A DNA stretch of 64,000 nucleotides from Lentzea tibetensis (GTDB taxonomy: Bacteria; Actinomycetota; Actinomycetes; Mycobacteriales; Pseudonocardiaceae), in contig NZ_VOBR01000021.1 in NCBI RefSeq assembly GCF_007845675.1, positions 89,672 through 153,671 on the forward strand, read 5' to 3'. Shown piece by piece: positions 32,187 to 40,910 of this stretch. The first letter of the stretch is position 1; each line of letters begins with the position of its first letter. The position numbers were made by a program, and so were the translations under genes. The notes beneath the pieces were generated by a model. The model saw only the letters and a program-made list of their open reading frames with translations. It made no database searches and was not told the origin of the DNA.

Positions 32187-35012
32187 TCATCCGCCCAGCC
32201 CGCTCGCAGTGCTCGCCCGGATCCGGTCGAGGCAGGTCGCCGCCTTCGCGATCCACCGCTGGTCACCCTGCCGCTCGAACACCTCCAACGCCTGCGCGGC
32301 GAGCCCGGCCGCCGCGGAGGAGTTGCCGCGCAACGACTCCAGCTCCGCGAGGCAGACGAACGTGCCCGCGGCGCCGTGTTCGTCCAGGGTCAGCGAGAAC
32401 ACCAGCCTGCTCTCGACCGCGCACGCGTACGCCATCTCGATCCGGTCCGCCGCCCGGTGGTTGAACGCGAGGCTGCGCCACGCCGACGCCTCGCGCCGCC
32501 GGTCGCCGACCTCGCGGAACGTGTCGCGGGCGGTCGTCAGCAGCTCGTGCGCGCCCGCGAAGTCGCCGACCTCGCGCCGCACCACGCCCAGCTCACGCAG
32601 GCACGCGGCGTGCCAGCGCGGGCTGCCCAATGACTCGTAGATGTCCGCCGCGGGCCGCAACGCGCGTTCGGCCAGCTCCCACTCGCCCCGGTAGCGGTGC
32701 AGGATCCCCTTCTCCCGCAACGTGTACGCGCGCCAGCCGAGGTCGGGGTCCTTGGCGAGGCACGCGTCGAAGCACGCGTGCGCCTCGTCCCACTTGCCCT
32801 GCAACCGCCGCGCGACGCCGATCGCCAGCATCGTGATCACCTCGAGCCGCGGGTCGGCGGCCTCGGGCAGCAGCCGGACGCACTCGCGGAACCACGCCTC
32901 GGCACGGGCGAAGTCACGCGTCTCCCGCGCCGCGAGCCCGCGCGCGAACAACGCGTACGCCGCCCAGTACGCGCTGCCGATGCGCCGCGCGGCACCCAGC
33001 GACACCTCGGCGACCTCGGTCAGGTGGTCCCACTGCGCGCGCAGCTCGCAGTACGGGGCGATGGTCGCGGACAGCTGGCACACCAGCTCGTCCAGACCCG
33101 CGTCGGCCGCGATCCGGATGGCCGCCAGCACGTTCGGGTGTTCCTCGTCGAACCACGCGGCCGGGTCGCGCACGAGCGGGTCGACGTCGATGCCGAACCC
33201 CGGCGCGGTGAACCGCGGCAGGCCGCCGAACTCCAGCCCGCGGTCCGCCCGCTGCGCCACGTGCAGGTACGCGGCGAGCACCCGGTCGCGGATCTGCTCG
33301 TGCGCCTCGACTTCCTGTTCCTCCGCGAACAGCCGGATCAGGTCGTGGAAGTGGTAGCGGCCGCCCGCTTCGAGGAGGTTCGCCTCCACGAGCCGGTCCA
33401 GCGTCCGTTCCGTCACGCGCAGGTCCTCGCCCAGCGCCGCCGCGACGGCCCACGCGCGGAAGCTCGTGCCGGGCAGCTTCGCGAGCACCCGGAAGACGTG
33501 CTGGTCGACGGGGTCGAGACCGGAGTAGCTGAGCGCGAACCCGGCCCGCACCTCGCGGTCACCGCCGACGAGCTCGTCGAGCCGGTCCCGCTCGTTCTCC
33601 AGCCGTTCCGCGAGGCCCGCGCTGGTGAGGTGGCTGAGCGAGCGCAGCTTCGTGCCGACGATCCGCAGCGCCAGCGGGAGCCCGCCGCACAGTCGCGCGA
33701 TCCGTTCCCGCGCAGGCGACTCCGAGTCGCCGGACAGCGATGTCAGCAGCGCGACGGAGTCCGCGGGCGCCAGCGGTTCGAGGCGCACCTGGTGGCTCGC
33801 GTCGAGTCCGGTGAGCCTGCGCCTGCTCGTCACCAGCACGCCGCAGCCCGGTTCGCCCGGCAGCAGCGGGCGGACCTGCTCCTCGTTGGCCGCGTTGTCC
33901 AGCACGAGCAGCATCCGCTTGCCCGACAGGCGATCCCGGAACGCCGCCGCGCGCTCGTCCGGCGCCTGCGGGATGTCGACGCCCGCGACGCCGAGGTCGC
34001 GCAGGAACCGGGCGAGCACGTCGCTCGGGTCCGGCGGTGCCGCGCTCGCGCCGCGCAGGTCGACGAACAGCTGGCCGTCCGGGAACTCGGTCCGGTGCGC
34101 CAGCCGCACGGCGAACGCCGTCTTCCCGACACCCGGCTGCCCGGTGACCGTGACGACCGACGGCGTGTCCGTCACGCGGCTCAGCTGCGCCACCGCGCCG
34201 CTGAGCTCGTCGGCGCGTCCGGTGTAGTGGGCGGTCTGCGCGGGGAGCTGGTTGGGCCTGCGCTCCAGCGCGCGGGTGGTGACCTCGGTGTCGTCGGCGA
34301 GCAGCGTCGCGTGCAGCTGCTGCAGCGACCCGCCCGGCGCGATGCCCAGCTCGGTGTCCAGGATCCGGTAGATCTCCTGGTAGGCGTGCAGCGCGTCGGC
34401 CCGCCTGCCGGACCGGTGCAGCGCCAGCATCAGCCGCTCCCACAGCCGCTCGCGCAGCGGGTTCGCCGCGACCAGCGACCGCAGCTCAGCGACCAGCTCG
34501 GCGTGCTGCCCCAGCGCGAGCCGCACGTCGGTGTGCCGCTCGACGACGGTGATCTGCTGCTCGGCCAGCCGGTCCAGCTCGGCGCGCAGCTCGGGCCCGG
34601 TTTCCAGGCCGGCCAGCGGCGCGCCGCGCCACAGCTTCAGCGCCTCGCCGTAGTCCGCCGCGGCGGTGGCCGGGTCACCGTCCCGCACGGCCTGGTCCGC
34701 GCGTCCGGTGAGCCTGCGGAACGCCGCCAGGTCCAGCTCGTCGCTCTCGACCCGCAGCAGGTAACCACCTGGACGGGTGGTCAGCCGGTCGGTCCCCAGC
34801 CTGCGGCGCAGCGCCGAGACGTAGGTGCGGATGTTGGCCTCCGGCGCGACCGGTGGCCGTTCCCAGAGCGCGTTGGTCAAGTAGTCGATGAATGCGGTCT
34901 CGTTGGCGCGCAGCAGCAGCGCGGCGAGCAGCGAGCGCTGTCTCGCCCCGCCGAGCGCGAGCACCTCGGCACCGTCGCGGACCTCGAAAGATCCGAGCAC
35001 ACGAAATTCCAC
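32187..35012 (-). CDS. SARP/AfsR-type regulator with NB-ARC and TPR domains
   Basis: 941 residues from GTG 35012 (GGGGGAG just upstream). Residues 1-95 are an OmpR-like winged HTH (VEFRVLGSFEVRDG, YVSALRRRLG). Residues about 100-245 are the BTAD helical domain (DLAAFRRL, ERLWERLMLALHRSGRRADAL). Residues about 280-560 are an NB-ARC STAND ATPase (Walker A GQPGVGKTAFA, Walker B KRMLLVLDNAA, GLPLAL). TPR-like repeats run to the end. Such proteins activate antibiotic-type gene clusters, switching on nucleotide binding. Being tail-to-tail with the MIO-lyase operon makes it the obvious candidate activator of that pathway. Confidence 0.93.
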   Translation of the reverse strand: MEFRVLGSFEVRDGAEVLALGGARQRSLLAALLLRANETAFIDYLTNALWERPPVAPEANIRTYVSALRRRLGTDRLTTRPGGYLLRVESDELDLAAFRRLTGRADQAVRDGDPATAAADYGEALKLWRGAPLAGLETGPELRAELDRLAEQQITVVERHTDVRLALGQHAELVAELRSLVAANPLRERLWERLMLALHRSGRRADALHAYQEIYRILDTELGIAPGGSLQQLHATLLADDTEVTTRALERRPNQLPAQTAHYTGRADELSGAVAQLSRVTDTPSVVTVTGQPGVGKTAFAVRLAHRTEFPDGQLFVDLRGASAAPPDPSDVLARFLRDLGVAGVDIPQAPDERAAAFRDRLSGKRMLLVLDNAANEEQVRPLLPGEPGCGVLVTSRRRLTGLDASHQVRLEPLAPADSVALLTSLSGDSESPARERIARLCGGLPLALRIVGTKLRSLSHLTSAGLAERLENERDRLDELVGGDREVRAGFALSYSGLDPVDQHVFRVLAKLPGTSFRAWAVAAALGEDLRVTERTLDRLVEANLLEAGGRYHFHDLIRLFAEEQEVEAHEQIRDRVLAAYLHVAQRADRGLEFGGLPRFTAPGFGIDVDPLVRDPAAWFDEEHPNVLAAIRIAADAGLDELVCQLSATIAPYCELRAQWDHLTEVAEVSLGAARRIGSAYWAAYALFARGLAARETRDFARAEAWFRECVRLLPEAADPRLEVITMLAIGVARRLQGKWDEAHACFDACLAKDPDLGWRAYTLREKGILHRYRGEWELAERALRPAADIYESLGSPRWHAACLRELGVVRREVGDFAGAHELLTTARDTFREVGDRRREASAWRSLAFNHRAADRIEMAYACAVESRLVFSLTLDEHGAAGTFVCLAELESLRGNSSAAAGLAAQALEVFERQGDQRWIAKAATCLDRIRASTASGLGG

Positions 35013-35050
35013 GGTCTCCCCCCGAGCGCGCAGCCTACTCAGGAAAGCCC

Positions 35051-35069
35051 ATTCCATCCTGTATGGAAT
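35051..35069. promoter_or_regulatory. Inverted repeat between SARP and I36-type gene
   Basis: ATTCCAT-CCTGT-ATGGAAT, 7-bp arms, in the 135-base divergent gap. An AT-rich dyad in GC-rich DNA; likely a regulator site shared by both genes. Confidence 0.55.
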
Positions 35070-35147
35070 CAGTGCGCGTGTTGTGCGGCCGCTCCGCCAT
35101 CGTTCCCGGTGGGTCCGCAAGGGGCCCGCTCGACGAGGGGGAGACTC

Positions 35148-35621
35148 GTGAAGCGCTTCTTCATGGCGGCCGCGGCCGTCGCCGCGGTGTTCTCGATCGG
35201 CGCCGCCGCGCCGGCCGCGGCCGCACCGCACAGCGAGGACAAGGTGCTCACCAGCACCGTCGCGGCGGACGACGTCAGCGCGATGGCCGTGTCGTGCTCG
35301 AACCTGTACTGGTGCATCTGGCGCGACCCGAACGCCACGAACAACAACTACCGGTACACCTGGTTCGGCTCGGACGGCAACTACGCCAACAACTACTGGT
35401 CCGGCGTGACCGTCAGCAACAAGGCGTCGGGCGTGTGGAACCAGGGCGACCGGCAGTTCGTGGTGATCTTCGACGGCCCGGACTACACCGGCAACTGGGC
35501 GTGCGTGCCCGCGAACACGCACATCCCGGACCTGCGCAACGCGGCGACCGGTGACACGCCGGTCGGCTGGTGGAACGAGCGGATCTCGTCCCACAAGTGG
35601 AGCAACACCTGCACCAGGTAG
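35148..35621 (+). CDS. Secreted peptidase inhibitor family I36-like protein
   Basis: 157 residues from GTG 35148 (AGGGGGAG upstream). A Sec signal peptide (KRFFMAAAAVAAVFSIGAAAPAA) ends near APAAAAP, then a mature domain with four Cys (CSNLYWC, WACVP, NTC) and many aromatic/Asn residues: WFGSDGNYANNYWSG. The pattern matches the I36/SMPI-like family of Streptomyces metalloprotease inhibitors, a beta-gamma-crystallin-like fold. It is exported and probably binds a protease or other ligand outside the cell. It is divergent from the SARP gene. Confidence 0.82.
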   Translation: MKRFFMAAAAVAAVFSIGAAAPAAAAPHSEDKVLTSTVAADDVSAMAVSCSNLYWCIWRDPNATNNNYRYTWFGSDGNYANNYWSGVTVSNKASGVWNQGDRQFVVIFDGPDYTGNWACVPANTHIPDLRNAATGDTPVGWWNERISSHKWSNTCTR

Positions 35622-35625
35622 GTGC

Positions 35626-36705
35626 TCAGCGGGAGCGGCGGTAGGCCTCGACCGTCGCTTCCGCGCACCGCCGCCAGGTGAACTCGGCCGCGTGCGCGCG
35701 CCGGGCCGCCTGCGAGACGGTGGTCGCCGGCGCCGCGACGGCGTCGGCGAGCGCCACCTTCAACGCCTCGACATCGCCGACGGGCACGTGCGTGGCGTGC
35801 CCACCGGCCACCTCGCGCAGCGCCGGTACGTCCGAGCACACGACGGGCACGTTGCACGCCAGCGCTTCCAGCACCGGCAGCCCGAAGCCCTCGTCGCGCG
35901 ACGGCAGCACGAGCACCGACGCGCCCGCGACGACGCTGCGCAGGTGCACGTCCGAGAGGTACCCGGTGCGCAGCACGCGTCCGTCCACTCCGGACGGGCC
36001 GGGTCCGGTGATCACCAGCGGTGGCAACGAGGGGTCGGCCGCGTGCGCCTCGATCAGGTACTTGAGGCCCTTGCGCGGACCGCCCGCGCCGACGAACAGC
36101 AGGTACTGCTTCGACAACCCGAGCCTGGCCCGCAGCGCGTCGCTCGGTGGCAGCGCGGCGAACCACGCCGGGTCGACGCCCAGCGGCGTCACCTTGATCT
36201 TGTCCGCCGGGATGGAGAACCGTTCCTCCACCACGGAAGCGACCGCCCTGGTCGGCGTGCACACGACACCGGCGCGCTGCGCGGAGAGCTTCACCAGCTC
36301 GGGCAGCCGCCGGTCGGACGGCGGCAGGTCGCCCAGCGCGTCGAGGAACGCGAGGTCGTGGATCGTCACCACGCCACCGGCCCTGATGGTCGGCGGGAGC
36401 ACGAAGTTCGTGCCGTGCATGACGTCCGTGAACCCGGTCAGGAACTCGACCGGCGGGAACGGGAAGCGCAGCCACATCTGCCGCAGCGCCCGCGCCGACA
36501 CGGGCAGGCCGCGGGCGATGACGTCGTGCGGGAGCACCGTGCGCAACGCGCGCCAGCCCCGCAGGGTGAACGCGACCGCCCGGACCTGCACCTCGTCCGG
36601 CATCGACGCCAGCTCCTCGGCGAGTGCCGCGGTGTAGCGCCCGATTCCGGTGCGATGTCCGAGCAGCGGGGTCCCGTCGAGGAGGACCCTGATAGGTCTA
36701 GCCAT
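35626..36705 (-). CDS. Glycosyltransferase family 4 protein
   Basis: 359 residues from ATG 36705. GT-B fold: an N-terminal half with RTGIGRYTAALAEEL and VVTIHDLAFLD, and a C-terminal GT1/GT4 half with FVGAGGPRKGLKYLI and the donor-binding EGFGLPVLEALAC (E-x7-E). It acts on the cytoplasmic face, adding sugars from NDP-donors, probably GDP-mannose, to an envelope glycan. Overlaps the fused GT gene upstream by 8 bases, so they are one operon. Confidence 0.92.
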   Translation of the reverse strand: MARPIRVLLDGTPLLGHRTGIGRYTAALAEELASMPDEVQVRAVAFTLRGWRALRTVLPHDVIARGLPVSARALRQMWLRFPFPPVEFLTGFTDVMHGTNFVLPPTIRAGGVVTIHDLAFLDALGDLPPSDRRLPELVKLSAQRAGVVCTPTRAVASVVEERFSIPADKIKVTPLGVDPAWFAALPPSDALRARLGLSKQYLLFVGAGGPRKGLKYLIEAHAADPSLPPLVITGPGPSGVDGRVLRTGYLSDVHLRSVVAGASVLVLPSRDEGFGLPVLEALACNVPVVCSDVPALREVAGGHATHVPVGDVEALKVALADAVAAPATTVSQAARRAHAAEFTWRRCAEATVEAYRRSR

Positions 36706-39187
36706 TCCTGCCACCACGCGCGATCTTGAGGAGGCGCCCCGTCGCCCGCTTGGCCAGTTCGGTCGGGCCTCCGTCGTTCAGGTACTCGCGCACCAGAGCG
36801 ATGTCCCGCTTGAGCTTGCCGCCCGTGCCCAGCGGCGCCTTGCGCACCATCGGGGCCGAGCCGGACAAGCGGTCCGCGGCGGGCCTGGGGTTGCGGCAGA
36901 ACTCCGCCAGCGGCGCGAGCGCCGTCTCCCAGGTGAACCGCTCACGGACGACGGCGATGCGCTCGCGGCACGCGGCCGCGAACTCCTCGTCGTAGAGCAC
37001 CTTCTCGAGCGCGTCCGCCAGCGCGTCCGGGTCCTCCGGCCGCACCACGACGCCGAGTCCTTCGCGTGCGACGAGGTCCGCGAACGAGTCGCCGGACGTC
37101 GTCACGATCGGCAGGCCCGCCCACAGGTAGTCCAGCACCCTGGTGCGGAACGCGAACGTCGTCTCCACGTGCTCGTAGTGCGTGGTGACGCCGCAGCTCG
37201 CGTCCAGCAGCCAGTTCTGCCGGTCGGTGTAGGGCACCCAGCCGTCGTTGAAGAACACGTGCTCGCCGGTCAGTCCGAGCTGCCCCGCCAGCGCGCGGGT
37301 CTGACCGCCGATGTCCATCTCCGGCACCTCGGGGTTGGGGTGCTTCATCCCGAGGAAGTACAGCTTCACGTCGGATCGCTTGTGCCGCAGGCGTTCGATC
37401 GACCGGATGAGCGTCAGCGGGTCGAACCAGCTGTACACGCCACCAGCCCAGATGACGACCTTGTCGTCGTCGCCGACGTTCGGCACCACGCCCTTGATCG
37501 CGGGCCCGGTGCGCGTCGGCGGCTTGCCGGACAGTCCGAAGGGGACGATCCCGAGCAGCGACTGCGTCGTGGGGTCGTTGTCGTACAACGTGGGTGTGAG
37601 CCTGCCGAGCGCGGCGAGGTGACCGAGCCAGAAGTGCCGCTGGCGTTCCGACGCGCACAGGAAGAAGTCGCCGCGCTCCAGCTGGGCGTTGAGGATCCTG
37701 GTGACGACCTGGAGGTCGGCCTCGCGCTTGTCGTCGGTGTCGTCCTTGCCCTGCTCCAGCAGTTCCAGGTGCATCGGGTCGTACATGTCGCAGACGACGA
37801 TCTTCGTGGAGTCCGCGCGCTTGAGGTGCGCGAGCTTCTCCAGCGCGTGTCCCTGCAGGACGACCACGTCGGCCCAGTCGACGTGCCCGAGCAGCTCCTT
37901 GGTCGACGCCCGGTGGATCTCGAACGGCGCTTCGGGCGCCGCGCACAGCGGGTTCGTCGTCACCAGTCGCACGGTGTGCTCGCCGGACAGCACGTCCGCC
38001 ATGTGCCACGCGCGGATCGCCGGGCCAGCCATCCGGTCCGAGATCGCGTCACCGGTGATCACCAGGATGCGCCGCGGCCGTCCGAAGACCTCCTCCAGCG
38101 CGAACACGTCGACCAGCACGTCGTGCGCGGCGAGGTAGCGCGGCAGCGGGTACGCGGGCTCCATCGCCTTGCGCATCAACGGAACCAGGTCGACGTCGGT
38201 GACCCGGCGCTTGGCCTGCTCCTCCTCGCGCGACTCGCGCAGCGACGGCAGCAGCTCGACGAACTGGTCCACCGCGAGGAACCCGGCGAGCGCCGAGCGT
38301 TCGACGGGGACGGGGGCCGCGTCGTCCTGCTTGTTCGCCGGCCGCTTGGTGATCTCCAGCTGCGTCGCGTCGATCTCGCCGCGCGCGGTGGCCCTGCGGA
38401 TCACCAGCGCGAGCGCGGCCGGGAGCACCTTGGCCAGCGTCTCGTCGGAGAAGTTCTTGTAGAGCGCCGCGAGTGCGTTGCGCTCCAACAGGAACAGCTC
38501 GCGGCTGTGGTCGATCTCCGTCATCGACGCGTGGTGCCGGTGGTAGGCCAGCGACTTCGGCTCGTAGCGCACCCGCCAGCCGCGCAGGTTCAGCCGCCAC
38601 CCGAGGTCGACGTCCTCGTAGAACATGAAGAACCGCTCGTCGAACCCGCCGAGCTCGCGGAACAGCTCCGCGCGCACGAACAACGCGCTGCCGGTGCCGA
38701 AGAGCACGTCGCGCGGCCCGTCGTTCTTCTCGTCCGGCTCGCCCGCGTGCCGCTTGTAGCCCATGCCGAACCAGGTGAGCCCGCCGTCGACGAAGTCGAT
38801 GTGCTGGCCGTCCCAGTCCAGCACCTTGCTCGCCACCGCGCCGACGGTCGGCTCGGCCTGGAGCGTCTTGACCGCTGCTCTGACCCAGTTCGCGTCCGGC
38901 TTGGCGTCGTTGTTGAGGAACGCCACCACCGAGCCGGTCGCGTGCCGCACGCCCAGGTTGCAGCCGCCGGCGAAGCCGAGGTTCTCGGCCGACTCGACGA
39001 CCAGTGCACCGGTTTTGCGGATCTTCTCGACACTGCCGTCATTCGACGCGTTGTCGACGCAGATGACCTGCAGGAGCTCGGCCGGGTAGTCCAGTTCGGA
39101 CAGCGCGCGCACACAGGTGACGGTGTCGTCCGCGCCGCGGTAGTTGACCACGACCACGGACACGACTGGCAGGTTCCCTCGCTCCAC
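36698..39187 (-). CDS. Fused glycosyltransferase: GT2 domain plus GT4-type domain
   Basis: 829 residues, GTG start. Residues 1-260 are a GT-A/GT2 rhamnosyltransferase-like module (VSVVVVNYRG, DNASNDGS, FLNNDAKPD as the DxD region, FMFYEDVDLGWR). After a helical linker (about 260-365), residues 370-780 form a GT-B module (ILVITGDAISDRMAGPAIR, VVIWAGGVYSWFDPLTLI, and LDYLWAGLPIVTT near the donor site). One polypeptide could thus add two sugars in sequence. The final 45 residues are basic. It clusters with other transferases and three paralogous membrane proteins. Confidence 0.92.
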   Translation of the reverse strand: MERGNLPVVSVVVVNYRGADDTVTCVRALSELDYPAELLQVICVDNASNDGSVEKIRKTGALVVESAENLGFAGGCNLGVRHATGSVVAFLNNDAKPDANWVRAAVKTLQAEPTVGAVASKVLDWDGQHIDFVDGGLTWFGMGYKRHAGEPDEKNDGPRDVLFGTGSALFVRAELFRELGGFDERFFMFYEDVDLGWRLNLRGWRVRYEPKSLAYHRHHASMTEIDHSRELFLLERNALAALYKNFSDETLAKVLPAALALVIRRATARGEIDATQLEITKRPANKQDDAAPVPVERSALAGFLAVDQFVELLPSLRESREEEQAKRRVTDVDLVPLMRKAMEPAYPLPRYLAAHDVLVDVFALEEVFGRPRRILVITGDAISDRMAGPAIRAWHMADVLSGEHTVRLVTTNPLCAAPEAPFEIHRASTKELLGHVDWADVVVLQGHALEKLAHLKRADSTKIVVCDMYDPMHLELLEQGKDDTDDKREADLQVVTRILNAQLERGDFFLCASERQRHFWLGHLAALGRLTPTLYDNDPTTQSLLGIVPFGLSGKPPTRTGPAIKGVVPNVGDDDKVVIWAGGVYSWFDPLTLIRSIERLRHKRSDVKLYFLGMKHPNPEVPEMDIGGQTRALAGQLGLTGEHVFFNDGWVPYTDRQNWLLDASCGVTTHYEHVETTFAFRTRVLDYLWAGLPIVTTSGDSFADLVAREGLGVVVRPEDPDALADALEKVLYDEEFAAACRERIAVVRERFTWETALAPLAEFCRNPRPAADRLSGSAPMVRKAPLGTGGKLKRDIALVREYLNDGGPTELAKRATGRLLKIARGGRNG

Positions 39188-39190
39188 GCG

Positions 39191-39736
39191 CTAAGCCTGC
39201 CTCATCACTCTCCGCGCCCGCAGCGCGGCTGCTGCGATCAGCAACGTGATGATCGCGACGGGCGTGCCGAGCACCCACTCGCGCGAGTAGTCGTTGTGGT
39301 CGCGGAACACGGGCCGCATCGGCTTCAGCCGCAGCACCGTCACCGGTCCGGGCGGCATCGTCCGCTCGCCGAGGACGACGATCTTCTCGGTGCCGCCTGG
39401 GCACGTCACGTCGTGCTCGAAGGCCTGGGTGTCCTGCCTGCCGAGGTCCCGCACCGCGGTGACCGTGCACTCCTCGGGCGCGCCGAACGTGCCGACGATG
39501 GCCCGCTGCCCGTCGCCGACCAGCACGGTCGTGCCGGTGATCGCGATGACGAACGCGGGGATCATCAGCCACCCGGACCGGCTGAGCCCGCCGACCCCGG
39601 CGACGAACGCGAGCGACAGCAGGATGCCGGGCACCATGACCGCGAGCTCCCACCCGTCCGGGACCACCGCCCCGACGAACACGCTGGCGGCCATCGCGAC
39701 CAGCCCGCACACGATCCACAAGACCGGGTTCTTCAC
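39191..39736 (-). CDS. Four-helix membrane protein, tandem paralogue 1
   Basis: 181 residues from GTG 39736, overlapping the upstream stop (GTGA). Three membrane helices lie in the first 85 residues, then an external domain with a Cys pair (EECTVTA and DVTCPGG), then a last helix (VAIITLLIAAAAL) with a basic end. The same plan and Cys pair are found in the two genes upstream, so the three form a tandem family. Function unknown; the setting among glycosyltransferases suggests an envelope role. Confidence 0.72.
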   Translation of the reverse strand: MKNPVLWIVCGLVAMAASVFVGAVVPDGWELAVMVPGILLSLAFVAGVGGLSRSGWLMIPAFVIAITGTTVLVGDGQRAIVGTFGAPEECTVTAVRDLGRQDTQAFEHDVTCPGGTEKIVVLGERTMPPGPVTVLRLKPMRPVFRDHNDYSREWVLGTPVAIITLLIAAAALRARRVMRQA

Positions 39737-40305
39737 TTGCGCCTCACCGCGGCCGCGACCAGCACCAACGCCACCATGGCGACCGGGATCCCCAGCAGCA
39801 GCCGCCCGTTGTACGACACCTCGCTCGCGACGAGCGGGTTCAGCGGAGGCCTGGTGAGCAGCCGCGCGGGCTCGTTCTCCGGCAGCCGCGAGCTGAACGG
39901 CAACCGCATCTCCACGCGTCCCGCCTCCGGGCAGCTCATCACGTAGTCCACGTACGGCCGCTTCACGTCGAGGTGCGCGTCGGCCTGGTTCACCTGGCAG
40001 GTCTCCTCGTGCCCGAACTGCCGCAGCACGGCCTGGTGCCCGAGCACCGCGAACAGCGTCGGCCCGATCACCCCGATGACGAACGCGGGCACCATCAGCA
40101 CCAGCCCGTGCCCGGCGAGCCCGGTGACCCCGAGGAAGAACACCACCGCGGCGGCGATCGTGGCGAGGTAGAACCACCCGCCGACGACCATGCTGAGCCC
40201 GGTGCCGACCACGACGCCGAGCAGCCCACCGCCGATCATCAGCCAGGCCTTCTTCTTGCTCATCGGCGTGGCCTTCATGATCAGCGTTGGTCTGAGTGAA
40301 CGCAC
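39733..40305 (-). CDS. Four-helix membrane protein, tandem paralogue 2
   Basis: 190 residues if started at GTG 40305; ATG 40263 (SKKKAWLMIGGG) aligns better with the other copies and would give 176. Three helices, an external domain with the paired Cys (EETCQVNQ and VMSCPEAG), and a fourth helix ending VRRK. The gap between paralogues is nil: the upper start abuts the previous TAG and the lower stop overlaps the next GTG. No known family recognised. Confidence 0.72.
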   Translation of the reverse strand: MRSLRPTLIMKATPMSKKKAWLMIGGGLLGVVVGTGLSMVVGGWFYLATIAAAVVFFLGVTGLAGHGLVLMVPAFVIGVIGPTLFAVLGHQAVLRQFGHEETCQVNQADAHLDVKRPYVDYVMSCPEAGRVEMRLPFSSRLPENEPARLLTRPPLNPLVASEVSYNGRLLLGIPVAMVALVLVAAAVRRK

Positions 40306-40910
40306 TAGCTCTCCTTCCTGACGGCCCCGGCCGTGATCACCAGCGCGGCCATCGCCACCGGGATGGCGGCGAGCAGCCCGAGGCTGAAGCTCGTCGTCTC
40401 GGCGAGCATCGGGCGGAACGGGGGGAGGGTGAGGACAGTGGCTTGCTGTGCGCGGAGCCGTTCGCTCCACGCCGTGGTGATCTCCTGCTCGCCGCTCGGG
40501 CAGTCCAGCACGTGGTCGACGCTCGGGTGCTTGGTCGTGCGGTGTTCCTCGGTGGTGCGGAGCGTGCACTGCTCCGGGGTGCCGTACGTGCCGAGCAGGG
40601 CGTCGTGGCCGATCACGGCCAGGATGATCGGGCCGAAGGCGGCTGCGATGAAGGCCGGGACCAGGATCCACTTCTGGCTGGCGAGGCCTGCCACGCCGAT
40701 GAAGAACGCGAGCCCTGCCAGGACCGTCGCGGTGATCAGGAGGACGTGCCAGCCGTCGGGGAGGACCATGCTGCCGGGGATGCCGATGGCCATGGCCAGC
40801 AGGCCTGCGCCGATCAGCTGCCACGCGGTGCGCCTGGACATGGGCTGAGGGGCCGGCCTGGTGACGGGGAACGACCTCAGCTCCCGCTTGCGCCTGCTCT
40901 TGCGTCCCAC
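40305..40910 (-). CDS. Four-helix membrane protein, tandem paralogue 3
   Basis: 201 residues with a basic N-terminus (GRKSRRKRELRS) followed by MSRRTAWQLIGAG, which aligns with the starts of the other two copies. Three helices, an external domain with Cys in EQCTLRTT and VLDCPSGE, a fourth helix, then KES. The conserved Cys pair probably makes a disulphide outside the membrane. It starts immediately after the GT2 gene's stop, placing it in the same operon. Confidence 0.72.
   Translation of the reverse strand: MGRKSRRKRELRSFPVTRPAPQPMSRRTAWQLIGAGLLAMAIGIPGSMVLPDGWHVLLITATVLAGLAFFIGVAGLASQKWILVPAFIAAAFGPIILAVIGHDALLGTYGTPEQCTLRTTEEHRTTKHPSVDHVLDCPSGEQEITTAWSERLRAQQATVLTLPPFRPMLAETTSFSLGLLAAIPVAMAALVITAGAVRKES

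Noticed and set aside
32697-35621. A 974-codon open frame on the plus strand
   Set aside because: It is antisense to the SARP gene for most of its length; its Arg/Glu/Gln-rich composition is a GC-shadow pattern. Only the last 157 codons (from 35148) are a real gene.
36650-39946. A 1098-codon open frame on the plus strand
   Set aside because: Antisense to the GT2-GT4 fusion and its neighbour, both of which have intact motifs; shadow composition.
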